In this document: positions 21,891-38,255 of the stretch, one piece after another
Layout: each line of letters opens with the position of its first letter
Numbering within the stretch: position 1 is the stretch's first letter
DNA from: Phycomyces nitens
Taxonomy: Eukaryota > Mucoromycota > Mucoromycetes > Mucorales > Phycomycetaceae
DNA length: 64,000 nucleotides
Direction: 5' to 3'
Assembly: GCA_022702545.1 (NCBI GenBank)
Contig: JAHRBC010000002.1
Location: 744,001 to 808,000 of the forward strand
Made by a program: the position numbers and the translations under genes
Notes under the pieces: generated by a model
What the model was told of the DNA's origin: nothing
Database searches by the model: none
Seen by the model: only the letters and a program-made list of their open reading frames with translations

Positions 21891-24246
21891 CTACATACCA
21901 AATATATCGGGTGCGTCTTCTTCAGCGAAACTATAGCTGCCCCGAGAAGACATTTGGTGGACAGGAGTGCGTTCAAGCAGAGGAACAGAGTGTTGGCGGT
22001 CTGGATTGGTTGGTGAAGATTCATGTATAGGATGGTACCTGGTCTGATTTACAGAGGTCTCATTAAGCTCTGTGAATAGACCTCCCCAGCCATTATCTCT
22101 TTGTATAAACTCTTGTTGGCTTCTAGACTTGGCTTCCAAAAGAGCCTTTTCATGGTATGCCTTGAGGCTATCTGAAGAATGATCTCTAGTTGGAGAATCC
22201 ATGTGCTGTGTATTCATTCGCTTTTGACCCACTCGTTGACTAGGAGACTCATTAATAAAGTCCATGTTGGAGTGCTGCGAAAATTGCTGGGCTGCTTGTA
22301 TATATGTTGGCGAATCTTGTTCGAGGATAGAGGCATCTGGTGGACGAATGGTTCGATGCTCAAATGAACGGCGTCGACGCTTGTGCCATTCACGATAGGG
22401 ACTCTGGACCTTTTGAATCGAATTGACTGACTGGCTTGGTTTCTCGGTCTCCAATTGATCAACTAGCTGTCGACCTTGGCCATGCTCAAAGGAGTGAGGG
22501 TTGGATCTGTGCCATTCACGGTAAGGACTTGGACTCTGTTCTTTATGGATAGGTGTCCTCTGCCTCTGAAAGTTTTCAATTACATGTGTAGCAATGGCAG
22601 CATGTATAGGTGAAAGATTTGAAGAAAAAGGAGAAATATCGTCTTGGCTTTTTTGATAGTGTCCTGGAGTATTTTTATAATGATCCCAATCCAATGAATT
22701 CAGGCCTAGTCTAGACTGCTGCTTTTCGGGTGTCTTGTATATCGCTTCATTTTCTGGGTATAGTTCTGGAGTCGTTTCTCGGGGATGAAGAGGCGTATTG
22801 TTTTTAGTAGCAAAAGGATTCGGGGTTGTGTCCATGACAGAATGCTTTCCTTGGACACTGACAGGAGAAGCATTCTTTGCAACCTTTTTTAATTCTTGTT
22901 CTCTAATTTCACTTGACACGATATCTGATACATTCTGTCTAACAAGCTCAATGTCCTCTGCTTCGTCTGGTACTGTATTCAACAAGACCATTTTAGTTGT
23001 CCTTGAACGTGTAATTAAAACTATTTTTTATTGCTATCATTTATTTATTTTTACCTTTGGTGATTTCTGGCAGGATAAATCTCGGTTGATTATCATGATT
23101 ATGATTATTAGTTTCAGGCAAATGTTCCCTGAGACGGGAATAAAGACTATCCCACTGTTCTTTATAATGGTTTGCTCTAGAATCAAACAGGCGTTGTTTA
23201 TAAAGACATTGACATCTTTATCATCTTACCTGGTCACTATAACCGGATTACTGGATACAGCGTCTGCCAGGTCTTCATTCTTTGCACGCAATGTGTCGAG
23301 TATATTTCTTAATCTGTCCCGAATGATTTGTATATCGACTTGTGGCAAGGGTGTTGACTCCACACTTGAGTAATCTTGGTCTTTCTCTAGATCATCAGAT
23401 TTATCTCGATCACCTGCCATTAGAAGAAGACGGTCGATAAAAGAAAAGACGCAGATGGTTTGTGTTGATGTTTCTTTTGTTTACTTTGAGACTTTAGGTT
23501 GTTTGCAATGAGTTTGGCTGACTTGTCCCATTGTTCATGATACTTGTTCATTTTGCTGACTTGGGATGTCAATGTAGACGCATAACTACCAAGCAAATCC
23601 TATATTTCTATTAGGCTCAACAAGCAAGACAACATTTCACAACATAAACTTGCCTGGAGAGAGTTACTGGCGTCTTCCAAGGAGTTTACATGGGGAATAT
23701 GACTGATACGCATTGGAATCTCATCCATTCCACCTAATAAAAAAAGAATAAATCAGTAGGATCATGTGCTTTAGAAGATTGCCAAGATATAATCCTAGTC
23801 TCCATACTTGACAGCGAAGAGTCTGCAGCTATCTCGCGGTCAATAGTGCGTTGCAATACATGTGTAGAAAAGGCCAACATGATAGTATTCATATGTTCTC
23901 CTCGACAGTCCTCAAAGTAACTTCGTCTAAGAACCACTGGTCCCAAAAGATAGTTATCGCGTTTGAGTTGTTCTAGCCATCGGTAAGCTGCTGCTCGGTA
24001 TTCGCGAGAATGGCGCTTGTAATCTGTGATGGGCCAGCAATCTCTAAACGTCTTTTTGGTCTGGACAGGATCAAGCTTGGAGAACAGAAAATGACTGGTG
24101 ATCTCGAAAGCTTTATTGTTATCTGCATTCCGAGTGAACATGTCATTGGCAAATCGAATGTTGAAAAAGATTCCTGTTGCATACACCTGAGGATCGAATC
24201 CAAGTAGTTTGAGATTAGCTAGAAAACTATCAGCTACTGAACTCAT
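21891..24246 (-). CDS. HAUS6: HAUS6-like augmin complex subunit
   Basis: Six exons: 23808-24246, 23654-23733, 23485-23599, 23230-23413, 23055-23176, 21891-23020; 689 residues. Residues ~1-160 match the HAUS6 N-terminal domain: FNIRFANDMF, AFEITSHFLFSKLDP, then TFRDCWP and AAAYRWLEQL, ending with FSTHVLQR. The middle is helical and probably coiled coil (VDIQIIRDRLRNILDTLRAK). The last exon is a disordered tail rich in Ser, Pro, Gln and His with a repeated SPYREWHK/R motif. Augmin binds existing spindle microtubules and recruits gamma-tubulin for branching nucleation. The second intron uses a GC donor (gcaagt). Phases close without a break and the start has no competing ATG. The tail motif suggests phospho-regulation, but this is a guess. 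Confidence 0.82.
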
Positions 24247-24447
24247 GTTGGGATCAAGCCAAGAGCAGTAGATTCAATTTTTTTTTCTTCTTCAGGTTGC
24301 ACATTGGAACCATATTATTATGCTGTCAAATGTCGTCACAATTGGTGTAGTACTCGAAAAAACAGAAAATTTAAAGTATAATGGAGAATAGACCTCTCTC
24401 TCTCTTTGTAGTCTTGAATATAATTGAGCATGGTGGTTTATTGTACT

Positions 24448-26424
24448 CTAGGCTTTCAAAAGATAAATGTTTCCAGCATCGTCGTTGGAAGCAAGCACAT
24501 TGGAAAAAGGGTGGCCGACTAGTCCAATTGCCTCTGTATCAGAAATCTTGAGACTGTTTATCAATAATCCTGTTGATGCATCAAAGCAATACAACTCATA
24601 GTCTTCACCTAGACCATATATAAGCTGTCCCTGGGGTGACAATGCAGCAGCAATAAAGTCAGAGCCAGTCTTTTTGTTGTGAGAGAACCTCTTGCTGATA
24701 GTTCCATCTCCACACAATATAGACAGTGTATTGCTCTTGTTGCAGACCAACACTTGGTCCGTAACATTTGGCAGTAAGTTTAAGGATTGGACAGTCAATG
24801 GTGGGGATTTGGCAGATCCACATTCGATGGTGTAAATGCAGGCTTCTGTATCAATATCCCAAATCTAACTATTCTTATCAGTCTCGGCTATAAAGTCCAA
24901 TTTAACTTGGTCCTTTCTTACCTTTACAGTCCCATCACTACTTCCACTGAATATACGCAAATTGTCAGTTGAATAGACAACTGCATTGACAAATGATGCA
25001 TGGCCAGTAAACTCCTTGAGTGCCTTTCCGGACCGAGTGCCATGGATCTTGATCGTCTTGTCATAACTGCCACTCAGGATCTGGCTGCCGTCCTTATTGA
25101 AACACACGGATGTAACACCTTGGCTATGGGCAGGAGAGAATCGTCGTTGGCAATAGCCTGATTGTACTTTCCAGACCTAATAAATGTTCAATTACTTTAT
25201 AATATTAACCATTTCAACTCACTGCAATCTTTCCATCTGTAGATCCAGATGCCAACAACTCGCTGTCTTTACTAAAGCTCAGACAAATGACAGATTCGTC
25301 CATGGCCATCAGATTATTCTATACAAACCAACCATTAGATATATACACGCATATATATATATCGAACAATTCACATCATGACCTACTTCTGCTTGGTATT
25401 TAATGTCCTTGCGCAGCTTTCCATTCAAATAATTCCAAATCTCAATGAACCCATCGACAGAGCCAGTGACAAGGTACTGTCCATTGGGCGAAAACGCGGC
25501 ACATTCTGCATAGGTCCCGGTGCCTGGAAACTGTGTCAATCAAAGAATGATTAATTTTTGTTTGAAATGGACCATTAAATATTACTCGCCTTTATCTTGG
25601 TGTACTGATCCGATACAAATGCATCTTCTTGTTCTGTCTGTACAGATGCCGAATCCTTGAACGCATCAAACTCTGTACCGGGAGGCAAGAGTCCCTGATG
25701 CTGTTGCCATTTTGCACATTGGTCCAACAGGGTTAACAGCCGAGAAGGCTTGACGACAGTAACCTCATCAGTCAATGCTATCTCAAAAACCATTAGCCCT
25801 CTCTTCAGAATATTCCTCTGCCTCAATTAATGCTTTCAATACCCTGTGCAATTATCTGGCGCCTCTTTTCTTTGGTCATTCCATGTGGATAGGCGTCTTT
25901 GGTATCGAATATGGTACGTGACATTACGTGTTCGAGGTGAAGGTAGCGTTCAGGGTGCTGGTTTTTCAAGATCTGCATTGGTTCGGTTTGTCTCAGGAGG
26001 GTTCTGGCTGCACTGATCTCGCGCATCTCGATTAGTTCAATAACCACCTAGCAAAGTAATCTGGATCAGAACAAACGTCAAATATTGGTGGACTACATTT
26101 TTGTGTTTTATATATATATAAAAATATACCTGCTCGTATAGATCCAGTAGCTTTCTGGGTGCGATCTTTAGTTTGGCGACTTGTTTCAACACTGTGTCCC
26201 ATCGGCCTTGGACAATGTCTTGTATAAATGTGTCTTTGCTGTCCATCGTGTTTAATGTGATTGACGTTTCTTCTTCGAGTGTAGAAAGCGCATCCTCAAA
26301 GTTGTTTTCTTTCAAGAACTGGAGAATGAGACGAATGACACTGTTGTTCTGATGAGTAAGGTTAATGTACAAATATTCCGCCTGGATATCTTGCTTACTC
26401 TTCTGATTCGATTTCAATGGACAT
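24448..26424 (-). CDS. SMU1: SMU1 spliceosomal WD40 protein
   Basis: Eight exons: 26399-26424, 26130-26340, 25843-26047, 25590-25777, 25387-25530, 25223-25318, 24922-25176, 24448-24864; exactly 513 residues, the length of animal SMU1. The 8-codon first exon reads MSIEIESE and joins [15 protein letters not shown], the LisH motif; a CTLH-like helical region follows, then seven WD40 blades (residues ~200-513) with [13 protein letters not shown] and [13 protein letters not shown]1 pairs with RED (IK) in the spliceosome B complex and is removed during activation. Intron 4 has a GC donor (gcgagt), and only this splice keeps the frame into [11 protein letters not shown]. The gene is divergent from ORC2 with a 158 bp gap. 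Confidence 0.95.
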
Positions 26425-26582
26425 TTTTTGGGGGCGTCTTTTCAATCCTCTTGAAAGCACAGGATAAAAAAATAAGATAAAATTAAATTAAATAAAATAA
26501 AATAGCCAAAAAGTCGGGACAAGTGCCCAAGGTCCGCGTCACAGAGAGAGAGAGACCCTTTTTTTTTCCCCTCTTTTTTATC
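26425..26582. promoter_or_regulatory. Short bidirectional promoter between SMU1 and ORC2
   Basis: Only 158 bases separate the two start codons. The segment has an AAATAAAATA-type AT block and a CAGAGAGAGAGA purine run followed by a pyrimidine tract just before the ORC2 ATG. Both genes must be transcribed from here. Confidence 0.7.
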
Positions 26583-28298
26583 ATGAAAACCATTATCCAG
26601 ACCAACGACGATATTCCTGTCCATATTCCATGTGTTGTTGATCCAGAGGCAGCCAAGACCGAAGAGATTCTGGCCAGTCAGGTCAAGCCAAAAAAGATCA
26701 CCAGGCGCGCCAATGCAGCATTGGATCTCGGTCTGACAGTTGACACGCCAATCAAGACCAAGGCCAGGACCAAAAGAAAACAGCCAGAGGTTGCTACGGA
26801 ATTGTCGCAGAATCAGCAAGACCTTGTGCGATCGCAGGTGAATCCAAAGTCGAGTCGACCAGAGAGCGCACTTGGTGGAGTGGAATGCAGTGACGATGAC
26901 GATGATCCAATGATGATTGACCAGGACAGTGCTCCAAAGGATTCAAATGGCAAAGATATCTATAGCTTTGGGTTGCGAAACAAGTCGACAAAATCCATGA
27001 TGAAGAAGGCTGGAGCTGATATATCCCAAGATCCATCGTCTGGTCTATCTGCCAAGAAAAACCAGCCCAGTTCCACAAAACCAGCTGCCAACCACGACAA
27101 TCGCGTCCATATTCGACGACAGATGGAACTGCTCAAAGATGATGCAAACAGTGATGAGGACATTGATGAAGCGGAAGAAGAAGAAGAAGAAGAACAAATG
27201 GATGTGGAAGAGGATGAAGAAGAGGATGAGTCGGGTAGGCTTCGAAGCAAGCAGGACAATTCAGAGGCAGGCTACGATCGTTATTTTCAGGACCTCCAGA
27301 CTTCATCAAAGACATCCAACAACACTCTATCCAAGCTTGCTGTCCTTAATCCAAAAGAATTCAATGATATCCTGGCCTTGGCACCAAAGAAGCACGAGAA
27401 TGAGATCAAGAGGTTGTTTAATGCCCATTGCTCTTATTTTTCGCAATGGGTGTTTGAGCTCCACTCTGGCTTTAACCTCATATTCTATGGCTATGGATCA
27501 AAGCGACGCCTGTTGAACCATTTTGCTCAGTCATCTCTATCTGATGGACCCCTTATTGTCATCAATGGCTTCTTTCCTTCCATCACCATCAAAGACATCC
27601 TACTAAAGATTACTTTGGGAGCCCTAAATATTACATGCTCTACAGGCCAGGTACTGGAACATGCAGCCGTCATATGCGATTACTTTTCAAATCAGGACAG
27701 AGAGTTTGATCATCTTTACTTGGTGATTCACAACCTGGATGGTGCCAACTTGCGCAACGAGCGTGCACAGACTGTCTTGTCTATGCTTGCAAATGCACCA
27801 AACATTCACTTGATTGCCTCTGTTGACCACATCAATGCTGGTCTGTTATGGGATAATGTAAAGGCAAGTCGGTTCAACTGGATTTGGCATGACGGAACTA
27901 CCTATGATGACTATTTGGTCGAAACGAGTTTTGAAAACTCCCTGTTGATGCGTTCGGGCGAGATGGGTGGCGTGAGGGGTGTCCAATACGTCCTGACTTC
28001 ACTCACCAGTAATGGTCGTGGTGTGTTCCGTGTCCTTGCTGAGCACCAGCTGGTAGAGATGGAAATGGCTTCTTCTGATGGCACAGACAACTCAGCCTTT
28101 GGTCTGCCTTACAACAGGTACTATCAGTTGTGTCGAGAAGGCTTTTATGTGTCAAGCGATGCAAGCTTACGCTCACAATTGACCGAGTTCAAGGATCACA
28201 AGATTATCCATACAAAGCGATTACCAGATGGTACAGAAATGTTTTATATACCTCTTGACAAGGCTACTCTTACCAGCATAGTAGAAAACATGCCATAG
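26583..28298 (+). CDS. ORC2: Origin recognition complex subunit 2
   Basis: A single exon of 571 residues, close to the ~577 of animal ORC2. The N-terminal ~220 residues are charged and disordered, with an acidic run (residues ~195-220) encoded by GAA/GAG/GAT repeats. The conserved ORC2 core follows: FNLIFYGYGSKRRLLNHF in place of a Walker A, GALNITC, VIHNLDG, and HLIASVDHINAGLLWD, ending in the winged-helix part with YYQLCREGFYVSSD. ORC2 is a non-catalytic subunit of the complex that loads MCM helicase at origins. The upstream in-frame codons lack an ATG, so 26583 is the first start. It shares its promoter with SMU1. Confidence 0.95.
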   Translation: MKTIIQTNDDIPVHIPCVVDPEAAKTEEILASQVKPKKITRRANAALDLGLTVDTPIKTKARTKRKQPEVATELSQNQQDLVRSQVNPKSSRPESALGGVECSDDDDDPMMIDQDSAPKDSNGKDIYSFGLRNKSTKSMMKKAGADISQDPSSGLSAKKNQPSSTKPAANHDNRVHIRRQMELLKDDANSDEDIDEAEEEEEEEQMDVEEDEEEDESGRLRSKQDNSEAGYDRYFQDLQTSSKTSNNTLSKLAVLNPKEFNDILALAPKKHENEIKRLFNAHCSYFSQWVFELHSGFNLIFYGYGSKRRLLNHFAQSSLSDGPLIVINGFFPSITIKDILLKITLGALNITCSTGQVLEHAAVICDYFSNQDREFDHLYLVIHNLDGANLRNERAQTVLSMLANAPNIHLIASVDHINAGLLWDNVKASRFNWIWHDGTTYDDYLVETSFENSLLMRSGEMGGVRGVQYVLTSLTSNGRGVFRVLAEHQLVEMEMASSDGTDNSAFGLPYNRYYQLCREGFYVSSDASLRSQLTEFKDHKIIHTKRLPDGTEMFYIPLDKATLTSIVENMP

Positions 28299-28503
28299 AA
28301 ATCTCATTGAATGTATATAGAACGACAAAAAGATACGTCCCATAAAATGCTTACTTGACCATATAAATAATTTATTCAAGCTTGTTATGCTCGTTTCCCC
28401 CCCAGAAAACATAAATCAAATGCCATAAAACAATAAATAAACCAAGAAGAATACACATATAATAGACGATATAAAGAGACCAACGGTTCAAATGAACTCA
28501 AGT

Positions 28504-32220
<3,717 letters not shown>

Positions 32221-33144
32221 GGCGATTGGGGTTAAAATAGGTTGGCAAGAGGTATTAAAGAAGCAAAATAAATATAATAATGAAAAGAAAAAGGATCAAA
32301 GTGGGGGATTGAAGGTAGACTGAAAGATATAGTCAATTGGAGTCCTCATCCCAAATGATTTGCGGTTGGGATGAGGATGAAGCACACACTGTCTTTAGCT
32401 ATTAAAAAAAAAAGAACCAAATTTTGCAGCAAGAGAGGCCAAAGATGAATACAAAAACAGGTGAGGAATGTTGGCCTTGAGAGAATGCTGAATTGAGCCA
32501 ATATGATTGTCTCATAGCACATCCCCACGTTTGAATAGTTGGAGGCAGTAAAACCGCTGCCCCCAGACGCTTCTTTATTTTTTCTTTTTTTGATTAATTG
32601 ACTTTGGTTTTTTGGTTGACAGGTAGTCTATTACAACCTGAAAATACACGTGTAGATCGGTTAAACAGCTCAAAAGGACAAACAGTATATTTAAGACTCG
32701 GCGGTCTTCATGGCAATCTTATAAACATACCAAACCGCGCAGAAGAAGATTGGCTTGGTTTGGTATGCTTTTTCTTTTTAAAATAATATTCTGATTGTTA
32801 GGCACAAAATAAACCTTTTTTTCATTAAAACCATTTGGCGGTCATTTTATTCTGAGCCCATTGAATTTTGGTTGTTCTTTTTTGCATATCAAGCCAATGA
32901 TAACTGTTATCATCATCTAGACTTCTTGAAGCTACTTTCACCAGCCATTTGCCTGCAAAATAGTATCTTGATCATCTTTGGATTTAAAAACCACATGTAT
33001 ATAATATTTATAATGAACCCATCAGACGTCATTCAATTTTCTGTACTCTTGGATGTCTTTTCTCACACATTATATGTACACATATATAAATTGATAAACA
33101 AATTATTTATTTTATTTTTAAAATAAACATCCTTATTATAACTC
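32221..33144. other. Divergent intergenic region, kinase and RTC5 promoters
   Basis: 924 bases between two start codons. Poly(A)/poly(T) tracts are present; the frames at 32598-32786 and 32872-33126 lack family features. No gene seen. Confidence 0.5.
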
Positions 33145-34976
33145 ATGGGTCAATCACATTCCAAAAAGTCCCCAGACAACCCTCGGGTTAGCACCATCGT
33201 CATCAACGACACTCCTTCTATTCCTACTCATCGTCGCAATCCAGGAATAGAACGGCCTCGGTCGGGCTACCAACATGTCAAACGAAAACTCACACGCATC
33301 GAGCTGTTTTCGCTTCATCAAGTGTTTGATGACCTAAAGACATGTTTTGCCGACGATCAGCTTGAATGCATTGAGCCCAAACGATTCCTGGTAAGCCCCA
33401 ACATCTCTGCTGATTTCCTCATCCAAACCTATCCCCGAAGGAACACCTTGACTTGCCACCCCAAATTGAACCTGCAGGAGTCCTGCTTTTCAAATCGTTT
33501 TCATATCTTGGCACCTTTCCAAACTGTGTGTCGTCTGGAGCAGTGCCTCTCTCTCTCGATGCATTCATAACTGCCTTTGTGCTCTTGTCAGGAAAGATGG
33601 ATACAGAGGACGACGACTCGCTGTTCGAAGACCTCTTTTTTGAATCACTATCTATCCTGCCTGCCCGCACAACAACCGAAATAGCCCGAGTGGAAGAGAT
33701 ACCAGTGCCAAAGGCTGTTGAGCCCAAACAGGATCAAGAATCTAGCTCATTGCCCCGAGGTCTGTCGCTTGCTGATCTTGGGGTTCAGTTTGATGACTTT
33801 GACCTCGAGAACGATACGAGTTTGGATGACGAGGAAGAGGAGGAGGAGGATGGGTTGAGTATCCTTAAGAGGGATCTTGTCAATCTGTTTGAACTTCTCC
33901 TATGGATTGTTGAGATGGAGAGGCAAGAGAGCATGATACCGTTTTTGAATGCCACCAAGATTGACTTTGACAAGATCTTGAACATGGCAGAGCGTGTGGT
34001 CAATTCAATTAAGCCAAAAGACGCGTCAATTGGTCTACAGGCCGAGCAGTGTATCTCTCATAAGCAGTTCCGTGCTTGGAAAGAGCGTAATGCTCCTCAT
34101 CTTTTCAAGACCATCCAGTCGTTTATCTATAGTAAATTTGCCATGTGTACCCAGCACTCCTTGGCAGCCATGTCTGACCTTGTGCTCAAGCAAGACACTG
34201 TGCCTGTGCCCAGTGTGTCAGACATCCTGGACCCATTGTATTGCTCACTCCTCTGCTGGCGCTTGCCAGAACGGTGTCTCAAGAACAAACAGTGGGAGCG
34301 TCTTTACTCTGGTGACAAGGACGGCTTTTCAATGAACCGATTCGCCAGCCATGTGTTCAAGTACCCAGATCCTACCCTCATCATCATCCAAGCCGAAGCT
34401 ACAAGTGCAACCAACTCATCTCCAATCCCTCTTATCCTGGGAGCCTATATCCCAGAGCCATGGAAAAGCTCCAAGCATTATTGGGGAGGCTCTGACTGCT
34501 TTATGTTTGAACTCTCCCCCACATTTGAGGTCTATAGACCCACAACCCGGAACGATCAATACGTGTACTACCACCCCGACGTTGGAATCGCCTTTGGAGG
34601 AACGTCTGTTCTTTCCCTGCCACCAAAACTAAATAACAAACGCCCGCCTGCACCCCAGCTAGACAACTTTTTTATTACCCTCGACAACTCTCTGCAGAAC
34701 GGATCCTACAGGCAAGAGTCATACCCAGAAAAGCCAACGTTTGAAAAGTCTGCGCTGCGGAAAACATTCTCTTATACATTTCAGACTGTGGATATGGAGG
34801 TGTTTGGACTTGGAAATGAAAAGGCACGAAATGCCCAAGAGAAAGAATGGCAATTTGAACAACGGGAGGCTATGAAGAGGGCTGGGGTCAATATCCGTCG
34901 TGAGGACCAGTCCGTAGACAAGGAAATACTTCGAATGGCAGGCATAATTAACGATGAAGATAGACAAGAACGTTGA
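33145..34976 (+). CDS. RTC5: RTC5-like TLDc-domain protein
   Basis: Two exons, 33145-33390 and 33441-34976, around a 50 bp intron; 593 residues (yeast Rtc5 is 567). The N-terminus MGQSHSKK is a good N-myristoylation signal. A helical, calponin/EF-hand-like N-terminal part follows, then an acidic stretch (residues ~185-200). The C-terminal TLDc domain covers residues ~310-550 (RLYSGDKDGFSMNRF, LILGAYIPEPW, then FGLGNEKARNAQ at its end). TLDc proteins bind V-ATPase, and yeast Rtc5 promotes its disassembly at the vacuole. A vacuolar-membrane role here is inference from that. The start is the ATG that gives the myristoylation site. Confidence 0.88.
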
Positions 34977-35417
34977 GTCTCTTTTTTTTTTTTACATATA
35001 CGATTCATTTTCACACATAATATTATATATTATATTATATTATTATTATTAACAAATATTTATCCAAAAAAAAAAGAAAAAGAGAAAATGGTTAAAGACA
35101 CGAAGAAAAGAATTGTACAAGAAACATGTGGAGCAAGATGTATCGAGGGAATGAGAGTGATTGTTTGAATAAGTAGTTAATTAATTAATTGAATAAATAA
35201 ATAAATAAAGAGAGGGAGAGGGGAGGAGTGGAGTGGAGTGGAGAGTGAAGAGAGAGAGGTATCAAGAACAAGTGTGTTGTTGCATGGATATCAAGTGGAA
35301 TGATAACACAATAATCGTTATCATTATTATTATCATCATTATTATCATCAGCATCATCATCATGAATATTATAATAAGCCTAAAAAGCCACGGTTGTGTT
35401 TGAATTCAAACGGCAAG
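34977..35417. other. Convergent intergenic region with microsatellites
   Basis: Between the RTC5 stop and the regulator stop lie a TATTAT run (~35025-35055), AATA repeats, a GA/GGAGT purine run (35205-35260) and CAT/TTA trinucleotides (35310-35365). No gene. Confidence 0.6.
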
Positions 35418-37570
35418 TTACACTGTATCCCATCCACAGAAATAGTCTGAATCTTGAATGGCAGGCATAGAATCGGAATAGAGTGGATAGGTAGGGGTAA
35501 TAGGGTTGTCAAACTGGTCAATATACAACATCGTGTCCCCCATCGGCTGGAATGAGCTAAATGGGTATTTTGAGTCTGCACAGGCATTTATGTTGTATGA
35601 AATATCCTTTACGACCAGAGTGTCATTTGACAGCGCAGGTGTATTGTTGAGCATCACCACTACTTCTGGCTGGCAAGTCAAATCAAATGGCCTGGTTTCC
35701 AATAGTTTCCCAAAGTAGGCTGGATCCATTAGCTTCTGGGAAGACTGGTTGTAGAGCACGTCAAAGTCTACCGAACCACAGGCGAGATTGTTGTACAAAA
35801 CTTCTTCTGGCCAGCTGCCGTGAGGCGCGAGTTCTGACAAGACAAAGTTCTCGACAAAGCCATTGCTTAGCATGTCCTTCATGTGCGACAGTTCCTCATT
35901 CACAAAATGGTCGTCTGTGGTCTCCTTGAAGAACTCTATTGTGTCGAGGCATTGGGCAATTATTGTCGACGGAGGTTTGGCGTCTGGTGCGGTGTCAAGA
36001 AGTTGAACCGTACGCGCCACAGCCGCCATCAGTTGAGATTGAAGCGACAGAGACAGGCCTAGGGCCAGTATCCGGCCATGCTGGATTGTGGACCGATGAT
36101 GGCTGGCAAATAAGCGCAGGTTCTGTTGGAATTCTGGGCAGGGTGAGCAATCTTGAGGGTGAATGTTGTTGGTGGCAGTTGACATGAGGGTGATATCGTA
36201 CAGGACACTAAGGTGGACAAAATAGCTACCGAGGTTGCTCGATCCTTTGTGACCGAGCTGGTGCGAGCTGCGGTTACCAGAAAATGGGTTTGATTGGAGC
36301 CAGTTATCACGCGAGAGTTTGATGGCGTGAGGCGTGAGGTCTGGTTCTCTAAACAGATCTGCGAACAGGACCTTTGAATAGAGCAGGCTAACCTGGCATA
36401 GATGGGAAAAGTACTGAATGGTGCTTAGCTGGCCAGGATCACATAATTCGTCTTCGAATGGTGTAGGGAAGCTGGTGGGCAGCGATATGGTTGGGTTGAA
36501 TTGAGACGTGTGAGGGTTGGAGAGGGTTGAGATGATGTAGTATGCCCAGTGTGCGCGCAACATTAGTTGGCCATCGCAAGGCGAAAGATGGGCTGGGTCT
36601 TTGAGTAGGACGAGCCTGATGGACTCGAGGTAGAACGAAGGAGAATGATCTATGGAGATCTGGCTGCGGTGCAAAAGGAGAAGGGTTTGGAGGGTGGCCA
36701 GGTTAGTTGTGTAATGGTTGGCATGGTGATTTGCCTGCTGGTGAAAGAAGAGTGCAATTGACTGTGGCGAATCAGCGGGCAAGATATTTTTAGGGCAATA
36801 GTGACAGGCATTGGCCATGATCGCACAACGGAGTCCGTATGGAATCTGGCGTCGATCTTTAGATAAGAGTTGAAGGGTAGAATGCTTGTGGAGGATTGGG
36901 TAAAATGGGTGCACTGATTCAAAATAGACGTTGAAGAGATGGCACTCGAGTTGGAGACTAATTTCTGGTGACAGGAATCCGAGGGTCTTGTTGGTCAGAA
37001 ACTGAGAGATTTTTGCGGGCGAGTATGAAATGTCTAGACTGGCTTCGTATCCGACATGTCCAAGAGGTGATACATAAAGAAGTTGGAAATTTAGGTAGAG
37101 GCGTCTGACTAGCTGATAAAAGTTGATCTGTGAGGGTTTGGAATCTGGGATATTTGATGCCGGCCCGGATGGATTGCTGGGCTGGAAGGGAATTTGGGCT
37201 GGAAGAGGTTGGATTGGATGGTCTAGAACTTTGGGATGTGTATTTGGACTGTATTTGGCGGCCACAGAAGAGAAGGTACAGAGGGTTTTGTGCTTTTGAC
37301 AACTAGAGCATGTACCCGAGTTTGGTATGCCTACATCACACCTAATATCCATGATTACTTATCCGCCTTTTGGTTGGTTGGTTGGTTGGTTTGTTGGTTG
37401 GGGGAGGGGAAAGAGAGAGAAGGGGAGGGGGGGCTTATTTACTTTGATTTTCGTCTACGGCAAAAATCACAGGCCTGGGCGACCTTGAGCTTCTTGTATC
37501 TATGAGGATCTCCCATGTCAACAAAATGGAATTCTACAGTCTTTGGTTTACGTCGAGATGTAGCCATCAT
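35418..37570 (-). CDS. Zn2Cys6 fungal transcription factor
   Basis: Two exons, 37443-37570 and 35418-37341; 683 residues. The binuclear zinc cluster is split by the intron: ACDFCRRRKSKC then CSSCQKHKTLC, with the six cysteines spaced 2-6-9-2-6. A middle region (residues ~150-400; FFESVHPFYPILH-like VYFESVHPFYPILHK, then YLESIRLVLL) matches the fungal-specific regulatory domain of Gal4/XlnR-type factors. The C-terminal ~150 residues are acidic/aromatic and may activate transcription. The intron contains a pyrimidine tract with CCAA repeats. Target genes are unknown; the neighbouring chitinase, 686 bp upstream and divergent, is an obvious but unproven candidate. Two ATGs in a row start the protein; the first was used. 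Confidence 0.9.
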
Positions 37571-38255
37571 GGGCAGCAAAAGATACGATGTGGGAAGAAA
37601 AAGAAGAAGAAAAAAAAGATTTTAGGAAACAAGGAGCAAGATACACAAAAAATACAAGTCGTAGCTTGGTTCAAACTTGGCGGGCATATGGGCCCAACCG
37701 TTTTCTTCCTTTTTTAAACTTTTTTTTTACAGGCATTTTAAATAACCGCCCGCCCGACCAACCGTGGCAAATGTGAGGTTGGCAGGCGATCGCTAAAGAA
37801 GTATCAAAACCCTCTTGCTGTCCCAGTATCGGTGCCAGAGAGTGTAGAAATCAAATTGAATTTTAAATTAAAATATAGAAATCTCAATTGGGCAACCAGA
37901 GGCTTATTTTCTTTACTTTAAACCAAGCCATTGGTTTCCACATACCAACCTCGATAAATGTTCATCTTCCACCCCATCATTGGTACCACCACCAGAACAA
38001 AAAAAGGTTTTCTTAGAAGAGGGGTCCCTTGAACACATTTCCAGGAACCACACAACATTTGCATTATACTGCGGAGGCCCAACCGAGTGCAAATCCCGTC
38101 TTATTTGAAACTACATGCATCAAAATAGCAATATCACCATCATGGCGTGCCTGCAATTAATCCCTCGAAAAGGCCATCTATGTGTCTGTTTGGGCAAGCT
38201 AGCCTTGGTATAAAAGCACTTAAATGGTTCTCTCCTGGCTTCTTGAGTTCTCCAG
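37571..38255. other. Divergent intergenic region, regulator and chitinase promoters
   Basis: About 685 bases with no recognised gene; contains CCCGCCCGACCAACC-like GC-richer patches near 37750 and the chitinase TATA box. Confidence 0.5.
38209..38216 (+). promoter_or_regulatory. TATA box of chitinase gene
   Basis: TATAAAAG, 47 bases upstream of the ATG at 38256. Confidence 0.6.

Noticed and set aside
26960..27516. Serine-rich and lysine-rich open frames over the ORC2 acidic stretch
   Set aside because: They are shadows of the GAA/GAT repeat in other frames.
28470..28500. tRNA-like T-loop sequence (GGTTCAAAT)
   Set aside because: No acceptor or anticodon stem could be folded around it; no tRNA was found in the window.
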